A DNA stretch of 64,000 nucleotides from positions 62,001 to 126,000 of the forward strand of contig NZ_JACVTO010000010.1 in NCBI RefSeq assembly GCF_016518545.1, read 5' to 3'. The translations under genes and the position numbers were made by a program. The notes under the pieces were generated by a model, which ran no database searches, was not told the DNA's origin, and worked only from the letters and a program-made list of their open reading frames with translations. Positions 47,696-55,502 of this stretch are shown here, piece by piece (within the stretch, counting starts at the first letter, position 1; the number at the start of each line of letters is the position of its first letter). Origin of the DNA: Pseudomonas sp. S30. GTDB taxonomy: Bacteria; Pseudomonadota; Gammaproteobacteria; Pseudomonadales; Pseudomonadaceae.

Positions 47696-50041
47696 GTGAG
47701 GTTGGGCTGGGCGTACCGCCACGGTCGCTGGCTGGGCCTGTTGTTGTGGGCGGCAGGGCTGGCGCTGGCCGACGACCTGCCGCCGCTGCCCAGCGAGCGC
47801 GAGGCGCTGAGCGAGGCGACCCTGTACCTGGACCTGCTGGTGAACCAGGTGCCCAAGGCTGAGCTGGTGCCGGTGCAGCAGCGCGAGGGGCATCTGTACC
47901 TGAGCAGCGAGGCGCTGCGTGCGGTCGGGGTGCAGCTGCCGGGCGATCCGCAGGGAGAGCTGGCCCTGGAGCGGATCTCCGGGCTGCAGGCGGACTACGA
48001 CAGCCAGAACCAGCGCCTGCTGCTTCAGGTTCCGCCCGGCTGGTTGCCCGGCCAGCGCCTGGGTGTGGCGCAGCGCTATCCGGCCGAGCAGGCCCGCAGC
48101 AGCTTCGGGGCCTTGTTGAACTACGATCTGTACGTCAACGATACCGATGACGGCGGCAGTTACCTGGCCGCCTGGAACGAGCTGCGGGTGTTCGATGACT
48201 GGGGCACGTTCGCCACCACCGGCCAGTGGCGCCAGCCGTTCGGCGCTGCGGCCGGCGGCGCCCGGCGCGAAGGCTTCCTGCGCTACGACAGCACCTGGCG
48301 TTTCACCGACGACACGCGTCTGATCAGCTATGAAGCCGGCGACCTGGTCACCAACGCCTTGCCCTGGAGCAGCGCTGTGCGTGTCGGCGGCCTACAGGTC
48401 TCGCGTGACTTCGCCGCGCGACCGGACCTGGTGACCTATCCCTTGCCGGCCTTCTCCGGCGAAGCGGCCGTGCCGACCTCGCTGGACCTGTTCATCAATG
48501 GCTACAAGGCCAGCAGCAGCGAGCTGCAGCCCGGTCCCTACACGCTGACCAACGTACCCTTCATCAACGGGGCTGGGGAGGCGGTGGTGGTCACCACCGA
48601 CGCCTTGGGCCGACAGGTCTCGACCACCCTGCCGTTCTACGTGACCAGCAGCCTGCTGGCCAAGGGCCTGACCGACTTTTCGCTGAGCGCCGGCAGCCTG
48701 CGCCGCGACTATGGCGTGCGCGACTTCAGCTATGGCTCAGGCGTCGGCTCGGCCAGTCTGCGCCACGGCGTCACCGACGCCTTGACCTTCGAAGGGCACG
48801 CCGAGACGGCGGAATCCATGGCGCTGGCCGGGCTGGGCGGCAATCTGCGACTGGGTACGATCGGCGTGCTCAACGTGGCACTGGCGCAGAGTCGGCTGGA
48901 GAGCGACGGCGGCCGCCAACTGGCCTTGGGCTACCAGTACAGCGGCCAGCGAGTGGGTTTCAACTATCAGCGTATCCAGCGTCATGGCGACTATGCCGAT
49001 CTCAGCCGGGTGGACAATCCTTACACCCGCCTGAGCACACGCAGTGAGCAGACGACCCTCAGCTTCAACCTGGAGCGCCTGGGCAGCCTGGGTGTGGGCT
49101 ACTTCGACGTGCGTGCAGGCGACGGCGCACGTACCCGATTGCTCAATCTGAGCTGGAGCGTGCCGGTGTGGCGCAACAGCAGCGTGTATCTGTCGGCCAA
49201 CCGCGAGGTGGGCGCCAGTGGCTGGGCTACCCAGGCGCAGTTGGTGATACCGTTCGACAGCCTGGGCACGCTGGCCCTTGGCAGCGAACGCACGCGCAGC
49301 GGCCAGGCGCTGCAGCGTCTGAACTACAGCCGCGCGGTGCCGGTCGGCGGCGGCCTGGGCTACAACCTTGGCTACGCCAGTGGTGGCGATCGCGGTGCCT
49401 ATCGCCAGGCCGACCTGACCTGGCGTCTGCAATCGGTGCAGTTGCAGGTGGGCGCCTATGGCGCCGAGGAACGCCTGACGCGCTGGGCCGACGCCAGCGG
49501 CTCGGTGGTGCTGATGGACGCTGGTGTGTTCGCCGCCAACCGGATCGACGATGCCTTCGTCGTGGTCAGCACCGACGGCTACCCGGACGTGCCGGTGCGC
49601 TACGAGAATCAGCAGGTCGGGCGCACCGATCGCAACGGCCATCTGTTGGTGCCCTACAGCAGCGGCTACTACCGCGGCAAATACGAGATCGACCCCATGG
49701 AGTTGCCGGCCGATGTCATGGCCCAGACTGTCGAACAGCGGGTGGCGGTGCGCCGTGGCAGTGGCTTCCTGCTGACATTCCCCCTGAACCAGGTGCGCGC
49801 GGCCAGCCTGATACTGGTCGATGGCGCTCGCCAGCCGCTCAAGCTCGGCAGCCGTGTGCAGCACCTGCGCACTGGGGCGGTCGCAGTGGTGGGGTGGGAC
49901 GGCCTGGTGTACCTGGAGAATCTCTCGGTCAGCAACCGCCTGCGGGTGACGCTGCCGGACGGGGCCGGGTGCGAGGTCGCCTTCGATCTGCCGCAAGACT
50001 CGGTGACGATTCCGTTGATCGGTCCGCTGGAGTGTCGATGA
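47696..50041 (+). CDS. Outer-membrane usher (CsuD-like)
   Basis: 781 residues from a GTG start. Signal peptide LLLWAAGLALA, an N-terminal chaperone-binding domain (LYLDLLVNQVPKAELVPVQQ), then a FimD/PapC beta-barrel with LRYDSTWRFTDDTRL, GDLVTNALPWSSAVRVGGLQ, PTSLDLFINGYKASSSELQP with GPYTLTNVPFINGAGEAVVV, and the C-terminal YSSGYYRGKYEIDPMELPAD and LPQDSVTIPLIGPLECR. It forms the assembly pore for the pilus. The ATG of the adhesin gene overlaps its stop. Confidence 0.93.
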   Translation: MRLGWAYRHGRWLGLLLWAAGLALADDLPPLPSEREALSEATLYLDLLVNQVPKAELVPVQQREGHLYLSSEALRAVGVQLPGDPQGELALERISGLQADYDSQNQRLLLQVPPGWLPGQRLGVAQRYPAEQARSSFGALLNYDLYVNDTDDGGSYLAAWNELRVFDDWGTFATTGQWRQPFGAAAGGARREGFLRYDSTWRFTDDTRLISYEAGDLVTNALPWSSAVRVGGLQVSRDFAARPDLVTYPLPAFSGEAAVPTSLDLFINGYKASSSELQPGPYTLTNVPFINGAGEAVVVTTDALGRQVSTTLPFYVTSSLLAKGLTDFSLSAGSLRRDYGVRDFSYGSGVGSASLRHGVTDALTFEGHAETAESMALAGLGGNLRLGTIGVLNVALAQSRLESDGGRQLALGYQYSGQRVGFNYQRIQRHGDYADLSRVDNPYTRLSTRSEQTTLSFNLERLGSLGVGYFDVRAGDGARTRLLNLSWSVPVWRNSSVYLSANREVGASGWATQAQLVIPFDSLGTLALGSERTRSGQALQRLNYSRAVPVGGGLGYNLGYASGGDRGAYRQADLTWRLQSVQLQVGAYGAEERLTRWADASGSVVLMDAGVFAANRIDDAFVVVSTDGYPDVPVRYENQQVGRTDRNGHLLVPYSSGYYRGKYEIDPMELPADVMAQTVEQRVAVRRGSGFLLTFPLNQVRAASLILVDGARQPLKLGSRVQHLRTGAVAVVGWDGLVYLENLSVSNRLRVTLPDGAGCEVAFDLPQDSVTIPLIGPLECR

Positions 50042-51027
50042 TCCCAAGGATGACGCTGCGACGCCTGGTGCAGGCAGGCGTGCTGCCGGGCCTGTGCAGC
50101 CTCGCTGCGCCTGCCTGGGCGCTGTGTTCGCTGGGCGCCACGACGCCCTCGAGTTTCGGCACGCTCAACTCCACGCTGGTCCGCTCGAGTGCCCAGACCG
50201 CGTCCAGCACCAACGCAGGCCTGTCGTGCAGCGGTTCATTGCTGTCGCTGCTGACCGCCAGCGACCATTTCTATGTGACCATCACCTCGTCGCGCAGCGG
50301 CTTGACCGGGGCCAACGGGGACGTCGTCCCCTACACGCTCTACGCCGATGCCACCACCCGTTTCCCCATCACCCGCGGCACGCGTTTCGACTTCGCGCCG
50401 GCGGGCATCATCGACGCCCTGGGACTGCTGAACGGCTCCTCGCCCAGGTCGGTGCCGCTGTATCTGCGCACGGTTCCAGGCGCGAACGTGGCGGCCGGGG
50501 CCTACAGCGAGACCTTGTCGATCTTCTGGGACTGGAACTACTGTTCCGGCATTGGCCTGGGCAATGTCTGCCTGGGACGCGACATTGGCAGCGGCACCCA
50601 GACCCTGACGGTGAATCTGACCGTGAGCAACGACTGCCTGATCGTCAGTCCGCCCATCAGCTTCGGCAGTGCGCCCGTTGTGGCCGGGTTCACGACCGTC
50701 AACCAGAGCATCAACGTGGCCTGCACCAAGGGCAGCGCCTATACGGTAGGGGTGGGCGATGGCCAGAACGCTGCCGCAGGTCGACGGCGAATGAAGTCCT
50801 CGGCCAACGCCTATCTGGCCTACGACATCTTCAAGGGCGCCGGCAGCGTGCGCTGGGGAACGGCGTCCGGCGCGCGGCGAGCCAGCAGCGAGGCGGACGT
50901 CAATCCAGGCACGGGCACCGGCACCGGTAGCCAGGTGTTCAACTACAACGCCAAGGTGTACACCGATCAGGCGACGCCGGCGGCCGGGACCTACCTGGAC
51001 AGCGTGACCGTGGACATCCAGTTCTGA
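50038..51027 (+). CDS. Pilus tip adhesin (CsuE-like, two SCPU domains)
   Basis: 329 residues. Signal peptide ending LCSLAAPAWA, then two spore-coat-U domains: a first of about 150 residues (CSLGATTPSSFGTLNST, GAYSETLSIFWDWNYCSGIG) and a C-terminal second (NDCLIVSPPISFGSAPVV, GTYLDSVTVDIQF). Two domains, the last gene position and the size match tip adhesins of Csu pili, which bind abiotic surfaces with the N-terminal domain. The start overlaps the usher stop by four bases (ATGA). The longer open frame upstream is inside the usher gene. Confidence 0.92.
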   Translation: MIPRMTLRRLVQAGVLPGLCSLAAPAWALCSLGATTPSSFGTLNSTLVRSSAQTASSTNAGLSCSGSLLSLLTASDHFYVTITSSRSGLTGANGDVVPYTLYADATTRFPITRGTRFDFAPAGIIDALGLLNGSSPRSVPLYLRTVPGANVAAGAYSETLSIFWDWNYCSGIGLGNVCLGRDIGSGTQTLTVNLTVSNDCLIVSPPISFGSAPVVAGFTTVNQSINVACTKGSAYTVGVGDGQNAAAGRRRMKSSANAYLAYDIFKGAGSVRWGTASGARRASSEADVNPGTGTGTGSQVFNYNAKVYTDQATPAAGTYLDSVTVDIQF

Positions 51028-51045
51028 GCGGTCCTCGCCCAGGCC

Positions 51046-52194
51046 TCAGCGTAGTTCGTCGACCATGCGTTCCAGGGTTTCCAGCACCGCGCCAGCCAGG
51101 GCGGCAGAGCGCGCGCCGGACCAGCCCGTGCGGGCGTCGGGATTGTCGTCGTGGTCCTTGAAGGGCATCTCCAGGGTCAGTGACAGGCAATCGTAGGCCT
51201 GGCCCACGGCGTTGCAGGCCAGGGTCATGTTGGCCTGGCCGGGTTGGTCGCGAAGATAACCATGCTCGGTCTGGAAGTCGCGCGTCAGGGCGCACAGCTG
51301 GCTGCGAAAGCGCGTCTCCAGTTCGGCGATGCGTGGCGTGTAGCCTGGGTTACCCTCGCAGGCGGCGGTGAACACATGGGGGATTTCCTCATCGCCGTGC
51401 ACGTCGATGAAGGCGTCGACGCCGTGCAGTTTCATCTGGCTCTGGGCGAAGAACACTTCCGGACTGAGCTCGATGCTGGCGTCCTGCCAGGCGCGATTGA
51501 GGTCCTTGCCTTTGAAATTGGTGCGCAGATGACCGTGGAAGGCACCATCAGGATTCATGTTGGGAATCAGATACAAGTCGGCCGCCGCCAACAGGCGTTG
51601 GACGCTGGCGCCTTGGGCGGCGAGGCAGTCGATCACGCCCTCCATGAACCACTCGGCCATGTGTTCGCCGGGATGCTGCTGCGCGATCAGCCACAGCTTG
51701 CGCCTGGCGCCCCCGCCGCGACTGGCACGCAGCAGGGGAATGTCCCGGCCCTGCACGCTGCGCCCATTGGCCAGCAACTGGACGCCGTCGATCTTCAGGG
51801 CGCGCTCGATCAACTGGTTGTGGCGCGCGCGTGGGTAGGGTTCGAAATAGGCGAACCAGGCCTCGGGATGCTCGGCGAGCAGGGTGAAGCTCAGGGCTTT
51901 GCCGTCGAATGTGCTGGGCACTCGGAACCAGTGCGCCTGATCGTAGGAGGCGAGCGCGTGATAGCCATCCCAGGCATTGCCGTAGGAGGAGCCGTGGGCG
52001 TTGTCCAGGCTGAACTGGTGGCGCTGGCCTGGGGTAAGGCCGCGGGCCCTGAAGTGAAACCACTGGTAGTGGCCGCTGTGGGTGTCTGGCCGGATCGCCA
52101 GGTGGACATGGCCAGGATCGCTGGCATCCAGCACCTGAATGTTTCCGGAGTCGAAATCGCAGTCGATCTGCAGTGGGGGTAGCGTCGCACTCAT
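51046..52194 (-). CDS. M14-family zinc carboxypeptidase (cytosolic type)
   Basis: 382 residues with no signal peptide. An N-terminal beta domain of about 110 residues (HVHLAIRPDTHSGHYQWFHF) precedes an M14 carboxypeptidase domain. Zinc ligands are in QQHPGEHMAEWF (H-x-x-E) and DVHGDEEIPHVF; substrate-binding NMNPDGAFHGHLRTNFKG is present; and the catalytic-type glutamate is in LTLEMPFKD. It resembles the cytosolic carboxypeptidase (CCP/Nna1-like) branch, whose bacterial members trim C-terminal residues of unknown targets. ATG 52194 is chosen over an upstream extension. It converges with the adhesin gene. Confidence 0.9.
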   Translation of the reverse strand: MSATLPPLQIDCDFDSGNIQVLDASDPGHVHLAIRPDTHSGHYQWFHFRARGLTPGQRHQFSLDNAHGSSYGNAWDGYHALASYDQAHWFRVPSTFDGKALSFTLLAEHPEAWFAYFEPYPRARHNQLIERALKIDGVQLLANGRSVQGRDIPLLRASRGGGARRKLWLIAQQHPGEHMAEWFMEGVIDCLAAQGASVQRLLAAADLYLIPNMNPDGAFHGHLRTNFKGKDLNRAWQDASIELSPEVFFAQSQMKLHGVDAFIDVHGDEEIPHVFTAACEGNPGYTPRIAELETRFRSQLCALTRDFQTEHGYLRDQPGQANMTLACNAVGQAYDCLSLTLEMPFKDHDDNPDARTGWSGARSAALAGAVLETLERMVDELR

Positions 52195-52268
52195 CGCCAG
52201 GCTCCTGGGCTTTATTGTGACGCTACTGTACACCTGCGAGCGGGAGGGGACACGCGTTGACGGGTGGG

Positions 52269-52784
52269 TCAGGCCAGCAGCCCGAGCGCCAGTGCCGCAG
52301 CGATGCCCAGCGACAGCACCAGTGAACAGCCGCCCAGGGTGAAGGCCGCGCGTGCGTGGCGGTGCCAGCCGCTGGCACCCAGCTGCGATGCCGGCGTCGA
52401 CAGCTCGCGCCAGCGCAGCTCGGTTTCCCTGAAAGCCTGCAGGTGTTGCGGGGAGGCATCCAGCCAGCGGCGGAAGTCGATGCGCTCGCAGGTCGTCGCG
52501 CGCGGGCTCTGCAAATGCACATACCAGTAGGCGGCCGTATGGTTCGCGTGGGCGCTGCTCGTCAAGCAGGCGCGCAGCGCCTGGAGCAAGTGCTGTTCGA
52601 TGGCATGCAGGGACAGGTCCAGGCGCTCGGCGATCTGCGCGATGTCCAGTTGATCCACGCGGTTGAGCAGCACGACCTGCTGCACCCGCCGTGGCAGGCG
52701 CTTCAAGGCCGACACCAGGACTGCGTCGGCAGGCGAGTGGGTGACGTGGGAATCGTGCTCGAACGGCAGCAGCAGGCGGGTCAT
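52269..52784 (-). CDS. Fusion of ECF sigma region 4, FecR N-terminal domain and a membrane helix
   Basis: 171 residues. Residues about 20-72 read as sigma region 4 of the FecI type: LVSALKRLPRRVQQVVLLNR, LDIAQIAERLDLSLHAIEQH, LLQALRACL. Residues about 84-130 read as the FecR N-terminal (DUF4880) domain: AAYWYVHLQSPR, IDFRRWLDASPQHLQAFRET. One membrane helix follows at the C-terminus (LGGCSLVLSLGIAAALALGL). Region 2, needed for -10 recognition and core binding, is absent, as is the periplasmic FecR sensor part. AAGGAG lies six bases before ATG 52784, and a Fur-box-like site is 66-84 bases upstream. It may titrate or tether transcription machinery; that is inference. Confidence 0.85.
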   Translation of the reverse strand: MTRLLLPFEHDSHVTHSPADAVLVSALKRLPRRVQQVVLLNRVDQLDIAQIAERLDLSLHAIEQHLLQALRACLTSSAHANHTAAYWYVHLQSPRATTCERIDFRRWLDASPQHLQAFRETELRWRELSTPASQLGASGWHRHARAAFTLGGCSLVLSLGIAAALALGLLA

Positions 52785-52849
52785 GGGCAGCTCCTTGCGC
52801 GGGAGGGGAGAGGGGGCATCCTCCTTGATGCGCAGATCAGCTTAATCTT

Positions 52850-52868
52850 AACGAGATTGATTCTCAAG
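52850..52868 (-). promoter_or_regulatory. Fur-box-like site upstream of the sigma4-FecR fusion gene
   Basis: The minus-strand 19-mer CTTGAGAATCAATCTCGTT agrees with the palindromic Fur consensus AATGATAATCATTATCATT at 13 of 19 positions. It sits in the promoter zone of the gene starting at 52784, suggesting iron repression. Confidence 0.55.
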
Positions 52869-52972
52869 TGCTGTTTGCGCAAATTGCCAGCGGGTGCATT
52901 CACTGCCTGACGAGGCTTTGATATCATGGCGGCCATGAACGCGGTAACCCTTCTTCATTAGCCTGAAGAGCC

Positions 52973-53003
52973 AAAAAAAATGACCCGGCAAAAAGCCGGG
53001 TCA
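52973..53003 (-). terminator. Rho-independent terminator of PrrF
   Basis: Nine perfect base pairs (52981-52989 with 52995-53003) around a five-base loop, followed on the minus strand by eight T. It would also stop transcripts reading from greB. Confidence 0.93.
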
Positions 53004-53088
53004 AAAACCGTGATTAGCCTGATGAGGAGATAATCTGAGCGTCCGACCTGAGGACTCCAGGTTATCCAGCCGGTCTCGCGACCTGCTG
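52973..53088 (-). ncRNA. prrF: PrrF iron-responsive small RNA
   Basis: On the minus strand, starting near 53088, the sequence holds GGTCGCGAGA (about 53081) and the PrrF core GATTATCTCCTCATCAGGC continuing TAATCACGG, the seed that pairs with mRNAs of iron-containing proteins such as sodB in P. aeruginosa. It ends in an intrinsic terminator, TGACCCGGC-TTTTT-GCCGGGTCA, followed by eight T (52980-52973). The -10 is TATTAT (53100-53095), overlapping a strong Fur box. PrrF is made when iron is scarce and lowers synthesis of non-essential iron proteins. The 5' end is estimated from the -10 position. Confidence 0.93.
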
Positions 53089-53093
53089 AGTGC

Positions 53094-53112
53094 AATAATA
53101 ATCGTTATCATT
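53094..53112 (-). promoter_or_regulatory. Fur box overlapping the PrrF promoter
   Basis: The minus-strand 19-mer AATGATAACGATTATTATT matches the Fur consensus AATGATAATCATTATCATT at 16 of 19 positions and overlaps the -10 (53100-53095). Iron-loaded Fur should block PrrF transcription. Confidence 0.88.
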
Positions 53113-53213
53113 TGCCAGTCAATCTTTTTTCGCTATTCGCAGAAAAAATCTTCTCGATCGCTGAATCATTCCCTCAATGGCCGCTGCAGTGGAGTGCCTC
53201 GGGTACTCGCAGA

Positions 53214-53699
53214 TCATACGGGTTTCGCTTCTTCGTAGCTGATCCGCTTGATGAACCACAGCGCCTCGCCCGTGGGCGTTTGCACGCTCGCTTCGTCCCC
53301 TTCCTGTTTCTTCAGCAGCGCCCGTGCCATGGGCGAGTCGATGGATATGTAGTCGTTGCGGCCGTAGATCTCGTCGTGACCCACGATTCGAAATCGCTTG
53401 CGCTCATCGTCGTCGTTGACGATCTCCACCCATGCGCCGAAGAACACGCGACCTTCCTGCTGGGGGGAATAGTCGACGACTCGAATGTCTTCCAGCCGTT
53501 TGCGCAGGTAGCGAATGCGCCGATCGATTTCGCGCAGCAGCTTCTTGTTGTACTGGTAATCCGCGTTCTCGCTACGATCGCCAAGGGATGCGGCCCAGGT
53601 GACCTTCTGCGTGATCTCCGGACGGTAGGTGTGCCAGAGATGGTCGAGCTCGGCCTTGAGGGCGATGTGGCCTGCGCGGGTGATGATATTGGTGGCCAA
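53214..53699 (-). CDS. greB: Transcription elongation factor GreB
   Basis: 161 residues from a TTG start with CAGGAG six bases upstream. An N-terminal coiled coil (TRAGHIALKAELDHLWHTYR) carries the acidic tip region (GDRSENADYQYNKKLLREID), whose D and E stimulate RNA polymerase transcript cleavage. The C-terminal FKBP-like domain has FFGAWVEIVNDDDERKRFRI and IDSPMARALLKKQEGDEASV. The length and the basic pattern of the coiled coil favour GreB over GreA. The open frame upstream is non-coding in character. Confidence 0.95.
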   Translation of the reverse strand: MATNIITRAGHIALKAELDHLWHTYRPEITQKVTWAASLGDRSENADYQYNKKLLREIDRRIRYLRKRLEDIRVVDYSPQQEGRVFFGAWVEIVNDDDERKRFRIVGHDEIYGRNDYISIDSPMARALLKKQEGDEASVQTPTGEALWFIKRISYEEAKPV

Positions 53700-53845
53700 T
53701 CTCGGCTCCTGGTTTGATCGTGTCGGCCCTGTGCCGGCGTTTCCCTTGCAGGACCGGAACCTGGTGGTGCGACGCTTCAGGGTGCGGGCGCCTCGCGAGC
53801 GCACGGGGTGAACGGGCACCGCCGCCCCTTCAGCCTCTGAGAGGC

Positions 53846-54745
53846 TCAGATGTAGATGAACACCAGCACCAGGGCCGCCACCACCGCCCATTTCTCCAGG
53901 TAGTAGCGCGTGCGGTTGCGCTTCTTCATCGCCTTGCCGCGTTCGCGGATCTTGTAGATCCGCGTGAACAGGCGATTGATCCCACCGGTCTTGTCGTTGG
54001 CATCGTTGGGGGCCGCGGCAGCGGCCATGACGTTGCGGCTGAACCAGCGATTGAAGGCGCTGGCCCAGCGATACTTCAAAGGCCGTTCGACGTCGCAGAA
54101 CAGGATGATCCGGTTGTGCTCGGTGGTGTTGGCGGCGTAGTGGATGAAGGTTTCATCGAACACCACGGCTTCGCCGTCGCGCCAGGAGTACTTTTCGCCA
54201 TCGACATCGATGTAGCAGCCGTCGTCGTTGGGGGTCTCGAGCCCGAGGTGGTAACGATAGGATCCGGCATAGGGGTCGCGGTGGCGCACCAGCTTGGCGC
54301 CTGGGGGCAGGGTGGCGAACATGGCTGCCTTGACCGTGCCGATGCCTTGCAGCAGCGCGGTGGTGCGCGGGCAGAGGCTCATCGCCGACGGGTGGCTCTC
54401 GCCGTACCACTTGAGATAGAAGCGCTTCCAGCCGGTCTTGAAGAACGAATTGAAGCCGACGTCGTCGTAGTTGTCGGACTTCTTGATCTCGCCGGCTTGC
54501 AACAGCTGCACGGCTTCCTCACGGATCTCCCGCCAGTGGACCTTCAACGGCTCGAGCTCGGGGAAGGCCTCCACCGGCAGGTAAGGCTTGGCCGGGTGCT
54601 TGGAAAACAGATAGAGGAAGCTGTTGACCGGGGCCAGGAAGCTGGAGTGGTCGCCCAGCTGACGGGTGAGCTTGTGCCGCACGCGACCACGCAGGTGGAC
54701 GTAGGCGATCGAGAGAACGAAGATCAGTACGAGTGCAATTTTCAT
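53846..54745 (-). CDS. lpxO: LpxO-like aspartyl/asparaginyl beta-hydroxylase (lipid A 2-hydroxylase)
   Basis: 299 residues. N-terminal membrane anchor (MKIALVLIFVLSIAYVHL), a hydroxylase domain with the iron-binding HRDP in AKLVRHRDPYAGSYRYHLGL and the distal histidine in ETFIHYAAN, and a C-terminal hydrophobic segment (WAVVAALVLVFIYI). The Asp/Asn beta-hydroxylase fold uses Fe(II), O2 and 2-oxoglutarate. LpxO adds a 2-hydroxyl to a lipid A acyl chain at the inner membrane. The gene symbol rests on length, the two membrane anchors and recall of the family. The gene stands alone, divergent from thpR. Confidence 0.85.
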   Translation of the reverse strand: MKIALVLIFVLSIAYVHLRGRVRHKLTRQLGDHSSFLAPVNSFLYLFSKHPAKPYLPVEAFPELEPLKVHWREIREEAVQLLQAGEIKKSDNYDDVGFNSFFKTGWKRFYLKWYGESHPSAMSLCPRTTALLQGIGTVKAAMFATLPPGAKLVRHRDPYAGSYRYHLGLETPNDDGCYIDVDGEKYSWRDGEAVVFDETFIHYAANTTEHNRIILFCDVERPLKYRWASAFNRWFSRNVMAAAAAPNDANDKTGGINRLFTRIYKIRERGKAMKKRNRTRYYLEKWAVVAALVLVFIYI

Positions 54746-54938
54746 GGACGATTACTTGTCGAATAAAATGGCCATGCGCCATGGCTAAGCCCGCCAGCAT
54801 AAACAATCGTAAGCGGGATGTGCACGCATTGTTCAGACTTCACTGATGGCTGACGCGCTGCCTGAACGCCTCCGGCGCTCTTTCGATGCCCGTGAATCCC
54901 CGTCATACCCGCCCCATGCCCGTTTCCAGGAGACTCCC

Positions 54939-55487
54939 ATGGCTCAGGACGCCCGCCTCACCGGTGCTCCGTTCAAACGACTGTTCTTCGCGCTCGCCCT
55001 TGCGCCGCAGCAGCGTCGCGCACTCGTCCAGTGGCGTCGCCACCTCGAGCTGCGCGCGGGCAAGCCAGTGCCCGCGGACAACTTCCATGTGACCTTGCTG
55101 TTCCTCGGTGACGTGGATGCCACTCGAGTGCCGTCTCTGTGCGCCGCAGTGGACGGCCTCGTGCATCCCCAGGCGCCCATACGCCTGCTGCTCGACCGCT
55201 TGCAGGTCTGGCGCCGTGCCGGTGCGCTGGTGCTGGAGCCGACCGACACGCCTGCCGACCTGCGCCGACTGGTCTACGCCCTGCATCAGGCGTTGCTGCC
55301 GCTGGGCATCGCCGAGCCTGCCCGTGACTACCGCGCCCACCTGACGCTGTCGCGGGATTTCTCCGGCCAGGTGCCGGAGGCGAGCGAGCCGCCGCACTTG
55401 CAGCTGATCGCCCGCGGCTTCGGCCTGTACGAGTCGCGCAAGGGGCAATACTCGCCGGTGGCGCAGTGGTCGTGGGATCAGCGCTGA
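54939..55487 (+). CDS. thpR: RNA 2',3'-cyclic phosphodiesterase (LigT/ThpR)
   Basis: 182 residues. 2H phosphoesterase with both H-x-T motifs: FHVTLLFLGDVD in the first half and YRAHLTLSRDF in the second. The family opens 2',3'-cyclic phosphates on RNA ends and can ligate tRNA halves. ATG 54939 has AGGAGA upstream; the open frame begins 31 codons earlier without a ribosome site. It converges with the AraC gene, 15 bases between stops. Confidence 0.92.
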   Translation: MAQDARLTGAPFKRLFFALALAPQQRRALVQWRRHLELRAGKPVPADNFHVTLLFLGDVDATRVPSLCAAVDGLVHPQAPIRLLLDRLQVWRRAGALVLEPTDTPADLRRLVYALHQALLPLGIAEPARDYRAHLTLSRDFSGQVPEASEPPHLQLIARGFGLYESRKGQYSPVAQWSWDQR

Positions 55488-55502
55488 AGCTGCTCGCCCT
55501 CG

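Noticed and set aside
49168..50037. Extended start for the tip adhesin frame
   Set aside because: The extension lies inside the usher gene. The signal peptide begins at 50038 and the ATGA overlap is a normal coupled start.
52926..52961. Eleven-codon peptide frame (MAAMNAVTLLH) on the plus strand next to the PrrF terminator
   Set aside because: The adjacent hairpin has its T-run on the minus strand and belongs to PrrF, so this is not a leader peptide with an attenuator.
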